Assembly: GCA_035494735.1 (NCBI GenBank)
Contig: DATJGS010000035.1
Coordinates: 1-64,000, forward strand
Origin: DATJGS01 sp035494735
GTDB lineage: Bacteria > Eisenbacteria > RBG-16-71-46
Reading direction: 5' to 3'
Length of the DNA: 64,000 bases
The position numbers were made by a program, and so were the translations under genes. The notes under the pieces were generated by a model. The model saw only the letters and a list, made by a program, of their open reading frames with translations, made no database searches and had not been told where the DNA came from. Numbering within the stretch: position 1 is the stretch's first letter; each line of letters begins with the position of its first letter. Shown here piece after piece: positions 17,573 to 26,790 of the stretch.

Positions 17573-18550
17573 CTAGGGGCGCCCGCGCGACGTATCGGGC
17601 GAGACCGACGGCAGGCCGAGGGGGCCCAACTCGCGTTCGTCGCCCGGGTCGTGCTCGTTCCAGTAGGCGACGCGGGAGGTCCCGGTCAGTTCGCCCCGAT
17701 CCGTGCCGCCGAGGAACGTGCCGCGCCCGCGGAGCGCCGACGGGCCCGCCGTCCACGCCCAGCGCACGACGCGATGCGGCGCGTCCCGCTCGATGTCGAA
17801 GTGGCCCTCGCGATCGTCGTCGGTGCGCACCCGGTACGCGAACGTGGTGAAGCGCCCGGCCGGCACGGCCGTGACGTCCGTGCCCGCCAGGCGCTCGATG
17901 CGCGCGTGCGACCAGGCGATCGCGCGGTGCGTGAGCCGGCGGTAGAACGAACTCGCCAGGAACGGGACGTCGCGGCTCCCGCCGGGCGGCAGGAAGTCGC
18001 CGCGCAGGCCGCGCAGGAGCACGAACAGGTCGTCCTCGAACACGCCGCCCGCCGGCACGGGCAGCGTCCCCGCGCCGGACTCGCCCTCGAAGTAGCTGGC
18101 GACGCGGTGCTCGAGCGCGCCGCCCCGCACGTCCAGCTCTTCGTAGACCTGGCCGCACCATTCGAAGCTGCTGAACGCGACCTTGACCGGCGCGAACGTC
18201 CGGGCCTCGGTGAACAACGACGTCATGGTCGCGTAGTCGTAGATGCCGGTCTGGAATTTGCGCACGAGATTGAGCTTGAGCACGTCGAGCGCGTCGTCGG
18301 GGTGCACGGCGGGATCGTCGAGCTTGACGAGCTGCCGGCGGCTGAACGGCTCCGTCACATAGATCAGCACGGCGTGGCCCGAGCGCGGGTGGCCGTAGCG
18401 CTCGACCCGCAACCGGTAGCCGCTCACCTCGGCGCGCCCGTCGCGCCACACCGCGTCGAAGGAATCGGCGGCGCGCGCGCCGTGCTCGACCGTGGCCGTC
18501 AGTGCCGGCACGGCGACGGCGAGCATCCGCGCGACGCGACGGGCGTTCAT
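17573..18550 (-). CDS. Secreted protein of unknown function (family common in Bacteroidetes, often mislabelled 'Maf')
   Basis: 325 residues with a signal peptide ending at about ARA (27). The pattern FDAVWRDGRAEVSGYRL, then GHAVLIYVTEPFS, VLKLNLVRKFQTGIYDY and FSSFEWCGQVYEEL matches my memory of a secreted family widespread in Bacteroidota that is sometimes annotated 'septum formation inhibitor Maf' without basis. The fold looks beta-rich, and no catalytic residues are evident. It lies 1 bp downstream of the cytochrome gene on the same strand, so co-transcription is likely. Function unknown. Confidence 0.75.
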   Translation of the reverse strand: MNARRVARMLAVAVPALTATVEHGARAADSFDAVWRDGRAEVSGYRLRVERYGHPRSGHAVLIYVTEPFSRRQLVKLDDPAVHPDDALDVLKLNLVRKFQTGIYDYATMTSLFTEARTFAPVKVAFSSFEWCGQVYEELDVRGGALEHRVASYFEGESGAGTLPVPAGGVFEDDLFVLLRGLRGDFLPPGGSRDVPFLASSFYRRLTHRAIAWSHARIERLAGTDVTAVPAGRFTTFAYRVRTDDDREGHFDIERDAPHRVVRWAWTAGPSALRGRGTFLGGTDRGELTGTSRVAYWNEHDPGDERELGPLGLPSVSPDTSRGRP

Positions 18551-18551
18551 G

Positions 18552-19190
18552 CTAGCCGTGGTGCTCGGGGCTGCCTCCGGGTCCCGTCGGCTGTCCCTCG
18601 CCGCCCCTCGGAGGTCCTTCGCCCGGCCGCGGACCGCCGAAGCGCGGCGGCTTGTGGTGACCCTGGTGACAGGTGCCGCAGTTGATGATCACGTGATCGT
18701 CGGCAAAGCTCTTCATCTTCGGCACGAGATCGCCGTTGATGCCGTCGACGAGGCCCATCATGTCGCGCGCGGCGGCCTTCGGCTTCTTGTCGTCGTCCGC
18801 CCAGTGGCCGAGCACGTGGCAAAACTGACAGCGCACGCCGAGACTGCGCCCGAAGCCCATGTTCATCATGCGCAGCATGCGCGACGCGCTCACGCCCTTG
18901 ATGACCTTCAGGTTCTTGAACACGCTCTCGGCAGGCGCGTCCTCGCGACCGGCGATGTGCTGCAGTAGATCGTTCGTGAGGCTGTCGCGCTCGGCCGCGA
19001 AGCTGTCCGTGGCCGCCGGCATGAAGTTCGGACCGCCGGGGGCGCCGGGCGCGCCCGCGGGTCCGCCGGGCGGCGCGGGCGTCTGCGAGGGCGGCGATGC
19101 GGCGAGCGCGCCGGGGAGCGCGTGGCTCCACGCGGCGGCGCCCACTGCGACGATGCCGGCGATCAGGATGGCGCGAAACAGTCGGAGCAT
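18552..19190 (-). CDS. Secreted c-type cytochrome related to the photosynthetic reaction-centre cytochrome subunit family
   Basis: 212 residues. Signal peptide about 1-30, then a Pro/Gly/Ala linker (31-60). The domain KNLKVIKGVSASRMLRMMNMGFGRSLGVRCQFCHV, followed by KKPKAAARDMMGLVDGIN and INCGTCHQGH, has two CxxCH haem sites and the residue pattern of the reaction-centre cytochrome family (PF02276-like), which also occurs in non-phototrophs. The C-terminal ~40 residues are Gly/Pro-rich. ATG 19190 is chosen for the signal peptide. Probably a diheme periplasmic electron carrier; partner unknown. There is no photosynthesis gene nearby. Confidence 0.85.
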   Translation of the reverse strand: MLRLFRAILIAGIVAVGAAAWSHALPGALAASPPSQTPAPPGGPAGAPGAPGGPNFMPAATDSFAAERDSLTNDLLQHIAGREDAPAESVFKNLKVIKGVSASRMLRMMNMGFGRSLGVRCQFCHVLGHWADDDKKPKAAARDMMGLVDGINGDLVPKMKSFADDHVIINCGTCHQGHHKPPRFGGPRPGEGPPRGGEGQPTGPGGSPEHHG

Positions 19191-19347
19191 GAGGCGTCCT
19201 CCAGTCGAAGCGGAACTGCCCGTGCCCGGTCCTCTCGATGCGGATCGGGGACTCGCGAAGACGCGACGGTAGCCCACGGGCGATGGACTTGGCCAGCGGG
19301 CGGGGGCGAGGAGGACGGGACGCCGCTGGGCGCGGCGTCCGCTGGGA

Positions 19348-20430
19348 TCAGTTGGGGGGCGAGAACACGAACGGGACCTGGAACGTGGTCACGCCGGTCG
19401 GGATGCCCGGGAACTTCCAGCCGCGGATCTGCGACAGCGCGCACGCCGAGACGCGTTCGGAGCCGAGCGAGTTCTGCACCACGCTCACCTCCTCGACGTC
19501 GCCGGCCGCGGCCACCGTGATCGCCACGACGAGCTTGCCGCTCAGGTTGGGGTGGCGCTTCAGATCGTTGTCGTAGCAGTACTGGATGCCGGCCGCGTAA
19601 CGCTGGATGACGGCGAGCAGCGAGGCGTTGCTGCGATACACCCCGGGCGCCGCGCCGGTGCCGGCCCCCGCGCTCTCGACTCCGGCGTCCGCGTCGCTCT
19701 TGGGCGCCGACAGCGTGCCGACGGCGACGAGCGAGCCCTGCACCGCCGACTTGCCGAGGTCCGCGGCGACCCCGCTCGCGGCGCCGCGCGTCTCGGCGCC
19801 GCCGAGGCTCCCATCGCTCCGGCCTCCGGCGACACCCGGCCGCCGCGCGTGGCGCGAAGGCTCGTAGGCGCCCGTGCTCTGGCCGAGGGAGGACGACAGA
19901 TCGCCGAGCGCCTTGTCGAGGGCGGACGTGGCGTGCGCCAGCTGCGCGGTCGCGGCGCGCGCCCGTTCGCGCCCCACGCGGCCGGCGTCCGGATCGACCT
20001 TCGGTGCGACCTCGGCCTGCTTGTTGTGCGGCGTGGGAACGACAATGGGCTCCGGCACGATGCCCTGCGGCAGCTCGGCGGCTTCGTGAACCGCGACCTG
20101 CTCGGGCGCGACCATCTTCGGCATCTCGGCCGCGGGCGGTTCGGCGACCGGAGGCTCCAGCACGATGGTGCGCGACTCGGGCGGCATCTCGACGCGCACC
20201 TGGTCGAGCCCGCGGAACGGCGCGAGGACCACGAGCGCGACGAACACGACGACGTACAGCAGCGACGCGATGGTGACGCAACGCGACAGCCGGCTGCGAT
20301 TCGCGATGAACTGGGCGCGACGTTCGGCCAGGAACGGCAGGACCATGAGGCTGACGCGCGACGCGGGGCGCGCGGGCGCGCCGCGCGGCGGCGTGGGATC
20401 GGGTGCGTCGGATCGAGCGCCGAGGATCAT
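19348..20430 (-). CDS. TonB-like trans-envelope protein with AgmX/PglI C-terminal domain
   Basis: 360 residues. A cytoplasmic N-terminus (1-50) is followed by one membrane helix (about 51-72, SLLYVVVFVALVVLAP), a Pro/Glu-rich periplasmic spacer (about 78-140), a low-complexity helical stretch, and a TonB-like domain from about 268 (VIQRYAAGIQYCYDNDLKRHPNLSG, KLVVAITV, SACALSQIRGWKFP). The final domain matches the AgmX/PglI C-terminal family, a TonB-C relative found in myxobacterial gliding proteins. Its start overlaps the preceding gene (ATGA), and it is the last member of the coupled block. No ExbB/ExbD-type motor is present in the window. Confidence 0.85.
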   Translation of the reverse strand: MILGARSDAPDPTPPRGAPARPASRVSLMVLPFLAERRAQFIANRSRLSRCVTIASLLYVVVFVALVVLAPFRGLDQVRVEMPPESRTIVLEPPVAEPPAAEMPKMVAPEQVAVHEAAELPQGIVPEPIVVPTPHNKQAEVAPKVDPDAGRVGRERARAATAQLAHATSALDKALGDLSSSLGQSTGAYEPSRHARRPGVAGGRSDGSLGGAETRGAASGVAADLGKSAVQGSLVAVGTLSAPKSDADAGVESAGAGTGAAPGVYRSNASLLAVIQRYAAGIQYCYDNDLKRHPNLSGKLVVAITVAAAGDVEEVSVVQNSLGSERVSACALSQIRGWKFPGIPTGVTTFQVPFVFSPPN

Positions 20431-20879
20431 CGGCTGGCCTCCGGCTGGGGGGGCACGGGCGGCGCGTCGCTCACGATCCGCGTCGGAAACGCGGTGCGCG
20501 CGCCCAGCTCCCGGCTGGTCGAGAGATAGCGGTGATGCTGGAACTCCACGAAACGACGCTGATCGCGCGCGGTGATGAACAGCACCTGAGGCGCGGCGAT
20601 CTCGCCTTCGATGTGCACGTCGCCGAGCGTGCGTGGCCCGGTCGCCGGCGTCACCGCCGTGCGCTTCGCCGCCTTCGCGTCGCCGCCCGGACGGGCGGCG
20701 GCCCGGCGCGCCGGCGGTGCGGCGTGCGGCGCGGACGCGCGTGCGCCATGCGGCGCCGGCGTCACGACGCGCGGGGCGGAGGCGCCGGTGCCGTCTGGCG
20801 TCGCGGCGGCGACCGCGACCGCCACGGCCAGCGCGAGCCCGGCGAGCGCGAGTGCGCAGATACGCAGGCGCGCGGTCAT
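20427..20879 (-). CDS. Small periplasmic protein, function unknown (NfsF/GltF position)
   Basis: 150 residues. Signal peptide 1-25 (hydrophobic Ala/Val/Leu core), an Ala/Pro/Arg-rich disordered stretch to about 80, then a compact segment (LGDVHIEGEIAAPQVLFITARDQRRFVEFQHHRYL) that reads as two beta strands and a helix. Family not recognised. Both ends overlap neighbours by ATGA, so translation is coupled to the TPR lipoprotein and the AgmX-like gene. Placement suggests a connector in the same envelope complex. Confidence 0.7.
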   Translation of the reverse strand: MTARLRICALALAGLALAVAVAVAAATPDGTGASAPRVVTPAPHGARASAPHAAPPARRAAARPGGDAKAAKRTAVTPATGPRTLGDVHIEGEIAAPQVLFITARDQRRFVEFQHHRYLSTSRELGARTAFPTRIVSDAPPVPPQPEASR

Positions 20880-21799
20880 CGGTCGTCCCTCTTCTCGGCG
20901 AGCGGCTTGGGCTCCGCTCTGCCGAACACCTCGGCGAGGCCGTCGGGGTCGTCGTGGGCCCGCTCGCGATAGCTCCGGTAGAAGCGCGCCGCCGTCGAAT
21001 CGTCGAGCGCGTAGTACTTCTCGAGGATCGCCAGGTTGTAGTACGGGCCGGGCAGCCGCGAATCGATGCGCAGCGCGGCCTGGAACGCGCGCCGCGCCGC
21101 GAGCGGATCGCCGGCGCGCAGCTGGCTGATGCCGTAGTTGTTCTGCGCGACCGCGCTGCCCGGATCGTCGTGGCGCGCGCGATCGGCCAGGTCCGCGACG
21201 GAATCGGGGGCGGGGCCGCGCAGGCCGAGGTACACGGCGGCCGAGCGGACGGAGCCGCGCCGCGTCGCCGCGATCTGGGCCATCACGCCACGCGCGCGTT
21301 CGAACTGATCGAGCGCTTCGTAGTGCAGCGCGAGTCCGGCGAGCAGCGGCTCGCGCTCCTCGTCCGTGTAGCGCTCGGGGTGCGCCGCCACCGGCTCGAG
21401 CAGGCGGATCGCCTCGTCGTGGCGCGACGCGTCGAAGTACAGCTTGGAGAGCAACGAGAGCGCGGGCGCGTACGCCGCGTTGCGCGCCAGAGCGCGGTGG
21501 AGCGCCGCCTCCGCTTCCGGGAGCGAGTCGGCGGCCACGTACAGCTCGGCCAGATGAAACGGCCAGTACGCCTCGGCGGGCGCGAGCCGGGCGCGGGCCT
21601 CCGTCTGCTCGAACTTGCTGGCCGGCGCGACGTGCACCGCGCCGCGCCGATCCACTGGCTCGGAGCTGCCGTGGAGCGCGTTCATGCTGCACCCGGCGAG
21701 CAGCGCGTTCGCGGCGAGAAGGCCGGCGAGCGCGAGTCGCGCGCCGTGGCGTCGCGGCCGCGTGAAGGACCGGGGCGGGGCCTGGATGATCGAGCTCAT
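20876..21799 (-). CDS. TPR-repeat lipoprotein (GltE/NfsE-like)
   Basis: 307 residues. A basic start and hydrophobic stretch end in the lipobox LLAGC (Cys about 38). TPR-like helical pairs cover about 75-290: WPFHLAELYVAADSLPEAEAALHRALARN, YAPALSLLSKLYFDASRHDEAIRLLEP and AQNNYGISQLRAGDPLAARRAFQAALRID are typical. Probably anchored to the outer membrane as a scaffold. ATGA overlaps on both sides tie it to the giant TPR gene and the small periplasmic gene. Confidence 0.88.
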   Translation of the reverse strand: MSSIIQAPPRSFTRPRRHGARLALAGLLAANALLAGCSMNALHGSSEPVDRRGAVHVAPASKFEQTEARARLAPAEAYWPFHLAELYVAADSLPEAEAALHRALARNAAYAPALSLLSKLYFDASRHDEAIRLLEPVAAHPERYTDEEREPLLAGLALHYEALDQFERARGVMAQIAATRRGSVRSAAVYLGLRGPAPDSVADLADRARHDDPGSAVAQNNYGISQLRAGDPLAARRAFQAALRIDSRLPGPYYNLAILEKYYALDDSTAARFYRSYRERAHDDPDGLAEVFGRAEPKPLAEKRDDR

Positions 21800-24700
21800 G
21801 GGTTGTCTCCCTCGCGTTGCGCCTGCGGCGAATCCGGCTTCGAGCCGCCGCGCCGCGCGTGCGCGCCGTCCTTCGCGCCGTGCTTGTCGGAGCGGGATTC
21901 GGGGCGCGGCTCGGGCGGCACGGTGGCGGCGACCAGCGGGTAGTCGACCTCGGGGCGGAAGTAGAAGCGCGCGCCGAGGCGGTGCCACAGGGCGCCCCGC
22001 GCGTCCGCGATCCAAGAGTCGGCGGGCGTTTCTCCCGGATTGCGACGCAGGAGATCCGTCCACACGTTCTCGCCGCGGTCGGCGAACGCCTGGGCCTGTC
22101 TCAGCAGCACGTCCTCGTACGCCGTGAGATCGTCCCCCTTGAGATCGGCAGGTCGCTCGCTCTGCTCCAGCGCTTCGGAGAACCCGATCAGGGCCTGGCC
22201 GGTGCGGAACGTGGCGGCGTGCGACCAGCCCGGATCGCCCATCTCGACGCAGGCCTTGTAGCGGGACAGCACGGCATCGAGCGACTTCTGCTTCGCCGCG
22301 ATCGAGGCGGCGAGCGGCTGGCGCAGGCGCTGGCCCGAGTAAGCCGCGCACGCCTCTTCGCCCTGCAGGAAGCGCACCTGGGCGAGCAGCCCGTGCGACG
22401 CGAGCTTGGGATGCAGCGCGGCGCGCTTCAGGTACTCCGGTAGAGGGCGCAGCGGCGCCGCCGGCGCTCCGCGCTTCGTGGGCGGGGTGGCGAGCAGCGC
22501 GGAGATCGGGTGGTTCGGACCCACGGTCGCGATCTCGCGCCGCGCCATGCCCTCGAGGATGTCCATCGCCGTTTCCACGTCGTCGGGATACAGGCGGATG
22601 TAGCCGAGGCGCAGGCTGTCGGCCACCGCCACGTGGCCGGCGTCGGCGTGGAGATCGGCGGCCTTCAGCCACGCGCCGCGTGCGCTCGAGTCGGCGGGGA
22701 AGTGGCGGGCGTACGCGACGAACGCGTCCGCGGCCTTGTCGCGCTCTCCCGCACGCTGCCAGGCGCGGGCGATCTCGAGGTGCGCGTCGCGCACGTACTC
22801 GCTGGACGGGAAGCGGTCGATCAGTCCGTGCAGCGCGTCCACGCCCTGGTTCGTGGAGCCGGCCGCGAGATACGCGAGCCCGGCCCGATATTGGGCGAGA
22901 GGCGCGTGTTCGTACGCCGGCCAGCGCTCCGCGACGCGCCCGAACAGCTCGGCGTGGCGGCGGTAGTTCGAGGAGTCGGCGGCCACGGACGCTTCGGCCG
23001 CACGGTAATACGCGATGGGAATCGCGCGCGCCGAGCTGCGCGCCAGCGAGTCGAGACCGGCGCGTCGCGCGGCGACGAGCGTGCTCTCGTAGGCGACGCC
23101 CGCTTCCTCGAAATGTCCGAGATGGAACTGTGCGTCGGCGCCGAGCCCGCGCGCGAGCGGCGCGCGCCGGTCGTCGGGATGATGCGTCGCCAGCGCGGTG
23201 AAGTCGTCGGTCGCGCGCTCGTACCAGCCGTGGGCCAGCGCCAGGTTGCCCTCGCGCCAGCGCAGGTCGGCGGCCTTCGGGTGATTCGGCAGGCGCGCCA
23301 GCAGCTCGTCGGCGACGCGCAGCTCGGCATGGGCCAGCGAATCGCTGCCGAGCGTCGCGTGATCGGCGCGACCCTGCGTGCGCGAACGCTCGTACCACGC
23401 GTCCGTGACCGCGACGCGCTGCCACAACGCGAGCGCGGCGATACTGTCGTCGGACGCGCGCGAGGCCGCCGTGTAGTGGGTGAGCGCCGTCGCGTAGTCG
23501 CCGAGTTCGAGCCCGGCTTCGCCGGCGTTCAGCTCGAAGCGCGGCGCCTCCGCGTCGCTCGGCCAGTGCGCGAGCAGCGTCTCGTACATGGCGAGGGCCT
23601 GGCGCCAGTTCTCGAGCGAGCCGCCGGCCCGCGCCGCCCGGTGCTGTTCCAGCGCGACGTCGAGCCACGCGCCGCGCGCGAACCGCTCGCCGGCGGTGCG
23701 CACCGAATCCGAGCCCTGCGCCGCGGCCCAGTCCGAGCCCGGCACGAAATGCGGTGCGTAAGTCAGGCGCGCATGGCGGCCGAGCGCGGGCTGGTTCGAG
23801 CGCTGGTACGTGTCGAGCAGGCGCTCGGCGCTGAGCAGCGCGTCCGCGTCGCGCGGGAATCGCGCGAGCGCGAGCGAATCCGAAGCGGCGGCGTCGTTGA
23901 ACAGACTGAAGCGCCGGAAGTGCTGGCCGAGCGCGAGCAGGAGGTGGTGCTCGTACGGCCGGCTGCCGACCCGATCGAAGTACGCGGCGAACGCGGGCGC
24001 GCCGCCCGAGCGGGCCATGCAGTGCGTGAAGTACGACTCGGCCTCGTGCTCGACGTCCACGCGGATCGCCGGGCGCGCCGCCGAGGCATACAGGTCGAGC
24101 ACGCCGCGGAACGCGTCGGCGGCGGCCGCGAAGTGATCCTGATTGAACTCGGCCCAGCCCATCTTGTAGAGCGCGATCGTGCGCAGGTTGTCGTCCGGGC
24201 CGGTCGCGGCGTTCGCGTAGTCGGCGGCGCACGCGGCGTAGTCGCGCGCGGCGAACGCCAGGTCGCCCATGCGTACAGTCGCTTCCTGGCAGTACGCCGA
24301 CGTCGGGTGCTTCTCGACCAGCTCGCGGAAATAGCGCGCGGCGTCCGGGTCGCCGTTCTCGGCCAGGATCATGCCGGCGTTGAATAGCACGGCGTCGGTG
24401 TGCGCGAACGTGCTGTCCTCGGCCAGGATCTTCCGGTACAGGGTGAGCGCGGCCGCGTTGTCCAGCACGGGCACCGCGGACGGCGCGTGGCCGGCGGACT
24501 GCGCGGCCAGGTACTCGGCCATGTCCGTGCGGAAGCGCGCGCGCGCCTCGACGAGCCGGAGATCGGCCAGGCGGAAGCGCATCTCGCCGCGCGTGGCCGA
24601 CTGGGGATGCCGATCGAGGAACGCCTGCGCGCGGGCGATGGCCTCGTGCCGCCACGCCGCGACGTCCGGGCGGTCGGCGGCGTCCGTACCGGCGGAGTCC

Positions 24701-26790
24701 GCCGTGGTGTCGAGCACGGCCAGCGCGTACGCGGACGCCGCCAGGCCGTAGTCGAGGCCCTCGCGCTCGGCGTCGAGGGCGGCGCGCGCCTCGAGCACCG
24801 CGCGGCGCGCCACGCTCTGACGCAACGCGAACGCGCGCGCGCTCAGTGTGTCGCGCGAACGGCCGAGCCGCGCCTCGTCGGCCACGAGTTCACGCAGCCG
24901 GGCGCTGCTCGCGGTCGCGGCCAGGCTGGAATCGACGTCGCGGCCCAGGCCGCGCGCGATCGCCACCAGGCTCGCGGCGTCCGCGCGCTCCGCGCCCACG
25001 CGATCGATGAGCTTGGGACGCCAGGCCTCGGCGTAGGAGCGGGCGATGAGGTCCGGGATGCCGGCCGCGAGTCGGGCGAGCAGGTCGCGCACGCCCTGGG
25101 TGAGCGCCTCCTCGGCGTCGACCACGCTGTCCGCGCCCGCGTAACCGGGCGGCGTCGGCGCGGTGCGCGAGCGCGTCACCGGATCCAGGTGGTAGAAACG
25201 CATGCCCTGCATCCAGAGGGCGCTGCGGTCCGCCTCGTCCAGCAGCCGTCGCGCGCGCGCCACGATCTGCCGGCTGGCCGAGTCACGCACGGCGCGCAAC
25301 CGAGCGTCCACGGCGTCGAGCGTGGCGCGCAGCGAGTCGAGGCGCGACAGGCGCGCGGCGAGCAGCGTCTGCTCGTCGGCCACGTGGCCGCGACCGAGCG
25401 CGAAGTACCCGCGCTGGCGCTCGAGCGCGGCGCGCTCCTCCGCCACCGCCCAGCGCGTGCGCGACAGCTGGTACGAAGCCTCGTCGCGCGCGCGCTCGGC
25501 GGCGGCGACACGGGCCAGCGCGGACTCGGGCGGCGCGGGGATGGCCCAGCGCGTCGCGACGGCGGCGGGGACGATCGGCGCGGGCGGCGACGTCGCCTCG
25601 GGCTCCGCCGCGAGATCCGCGGCCGCGTCGCCGAGGCGCGCGGCCTCCCCGCCCGCGGCACGGCCGTCGAGCGGCCACGTCGTGCCGCCGGGAACGTCGC
25701 TCTGCCACGCGACCCACACGTCGTCGAACTTGCCGCCGGAGACGAGGCGATCGAGCGTCGTGCGCTCGTCGTTCCAGTCGCTGTTCGCGGAATCGTAACG
25801 CGCCTCGGCCTCGACCCAGCGCCCGGCGTCGAGCGCCTGGCCGCCCAGCGCGGCGAGCACGCCGCGGCGGTCCGCGTACGTCGTGTCGGCGGCGGCCAGC
25901 GAATCGAGCAGCGCCACGCCGCCCGCCGCGTCGCCGTGCTCGAGGCGGCTGAGTCCGAGGAGGTGACGGGCGCGGGCCGCGTAGCGGCCGCCCGGCGGGA
26001 CGGCTTCCAGCAGCGGCGCCGGATCCTCGCCCCGGTTCGCGGCGCGGGCGGCGCGCTCGAGCAGCGCGGCGCCCGCGAGGTCGCGACCGAGCGCGCTCGA
26101 GGTGTCGGCGGCCGACAGGCGCTCCAACTCCGCGCTCGCGTCGTCGCCATGCGCTTCCAGGGCGCGTACGCGCAGGTAGGACGTGAGCGGCGCGTCGGGG
26201 TCCTGGCGCTCGGCGTCGTCGAGCAGGCGCAGCGCGGACGCCGCGTCGCCGCGGCGCAGCAGCAGGCTCGCCGTCAGCACGTCGGCCGCCGTGACGCCGG
26301 TCGCGGCCGGGGGCGTCGAATCCGCCGGCGCGCCCGCGCCGCCGTCGCTCTCGATGGCCGCGCGTTCGTAGGCCAGCCAGCGCGCGTATGGGCTGTCGTC
26401 GCGCCAGCGCTCGGCGACGCGCGCGAGCGCCGCGAAACGCGCGCGGCTGCCGAGCTCGAGATACGCCTCGCCGAGCAGGAACGCGGCCCGATCCTCGTCC
26501 GCGAACGTGGACTCGGCCGCGAAGTCGATGGGCTCGAGCGCGTCGATTACGCCCTGCGCGTGCCCGAGGCTGCGCTCGGCCGCGGCGCGCTCGAGACGCA
26601 GGCGCGACCAGTCGGCCAGCGTGTCCCCGGCGGCGAGCGCGTGCGCCGCCGGATTCCCGGGTGCGGCGGGCGCGGTCGCATCCTGGGCGCGCGCCGGCGC
26701 GGGTCCGCCGGCCCCCGCGAGCAGGAGGGCACCGAGGACCGCGACGCGGAACGGCACGTGGACGGGAAGCCGCGGCATGCGCAGCCTCAT
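21796..26790 (-). CDS. Giant periplasmic TPR-repeat protein (1664 aa)
   Basis: The largest gene in the window. ATG 26790 overlaps the upstream stop (ATGA); the signal peptide spans about 5-36 and ends PARAQ. The rest is helical repeat: segments such as VLFNAGMILAENGDPDAARYFRELVEKHPTS, AYCQEATVRMGDLAFAARDYAACAADYANAA and HLEIARAWQRAGERDKAADAFVAYARHFP follow the TPR pattern, mostly from about residue 800 on. Residues 470-600 look like a coiled coil with many Arg/Glu. The C-terminus is highly charged (ESRSDKHGAKDGAHARRGG). Comparable giant TPR proteins occur in Glt/Nfs complexes; exact equivalence is inferred. Confidence 0.85.
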   Translation of the reverse strand: MRLRMPRLPVHVPFRVAVLGALLLAGAGGPAPARAQDATAPAAPGNPAAHALAAGDTLADWSRLRLERAAAERSLGHAQGVIDALEPIDFAAESTFADEDRAAFLLGEAYLELGSRARFAALARVAERWRDDSPYARWLAYERAAIESDGGAGAPADSTPPAATGVTAADVLTASLLLRRGDAASALRLLDDAERQDPDAPLTSYLRVRALEAHGDDASAELERLSAADTSSALGRDLAGAALLERAARAANRGEDPAPLLEAVPPGGRYAARARHLLGLSRLEHGDAAGGVALLDSLAAADTTYADRRGVLAALGGQALDAGRWVEAEARYDSANSDWNDERTTLDRLVSGGKFDDVWVAWQSDVPGGTTWPLDGRAAGGEAARLGDAAADLAAEPEATSPPAPIVPAAVATRWAIPAPPESALARVAAAERARDEASYQLSRTRWAVAEERAALERQRGYFALGRGHVADEQTLLAARLSRLDSLRATLDAVDARLRAVRDSASRQIVARARRLLDEADRSALWMQGMRFYHLDPVTRSRTAPTPPGYAGADSVVDAEEALTQGVRDLLARLAAGIPDLIARSYAEAWRPKLIDRVGAERADAASLVAIARGLGRDVDSSLAATASSARLRELVADEARLGRSRDTLSARAFALRQSVARRAVLEARAALDAEREGLDYGLAASAYALAVLDTTADSAGTDAADRPDVAAWRHEAIARAQAFLDRHPQSATRGEMRFRLADLRLVEARARFRTDMAEYLAAQSAGHAPSAVPVLDNAAALTLYRKILAEDSTFAHTDAVLFNAGMILAENGDPDAARYFRELVEKHPTSAYCQEATVRMGDLAFAARDYAACAADYANAATGPDDNLRTIALYKMGWAEFNQDHFAAAADAFRGVLDLYASAARPAIRVDVEHEAESYFTHCMARSGGAPAFAAYFDRVGSRPYEHHLLLALGQHFRRFSLFNDAAASDSLALARFPRDADALLSAERLLDTYQRSNQPALGRHARLTYAPHFVPGSDWAAAQGSDSVRTAGERFARGAWLDVALEQHRAARAGGSLENWRQALAMYETLLAHWPSDAEAPRFELNAGEAGLELGDYATALTHYTAASRASDDSIAALALWQRVAVTDAWYERSRTQGRADHATLGSDSLAHAELRVADELLARLPNHPKAADLRWREGNLALAHGWYERATDDFTALATHHPDDRRAPLARGLGADAQFHLGHFEEAGVAYESTLVAARRAGLDSLARSSARAIPIAYYRAAEASVAADSSNYRRHAELFGRVAERWPAYEHAPLAQYRAGLAYLAAGSTNQGVDALHGLIDRFPSSEYVRDAHLEIARAWQRAGERDKAADAFVAYARHFPADSSARGAWLKAADLHADAGHVAVADSLRLGYIRLYPDDVETAMDILEGMARREIATVGPNHPISALLATPPTKRGAPAAPLRPLPEYLKRAALHPKLASHGLLAQVRFLQGEEACAAYSGQRLRQPLAASIAAKQKSLDAVLSRYKACVEMGDPGWSHAATFRTGQALIGFSEALEQSERPADLKGDDLTAYEDVLLRQAQAFADRGENVWTDLLRRNPGETPADSWIADARGALWHRLGARFYFRPEVDYPLVAATVPPEPRPESRSDKHGAKDGAHARRGGSKPDSPQAQREGDNP

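Noticed and set aside
17573..18550. Septum-formation inhibitor Maf
   Set aside because: That label is used for homologues but the protein has a signal peptide and none of the Maf nucleotide-pyrophosphatase motifs.
19560..20045. Alternate-frame ORF inside the AgmX-like gene
   Set aside because: Low-complexity Arg/Ser/Ala shadow; the AgmX-like frame has the membrane helix and TonB-like domain.
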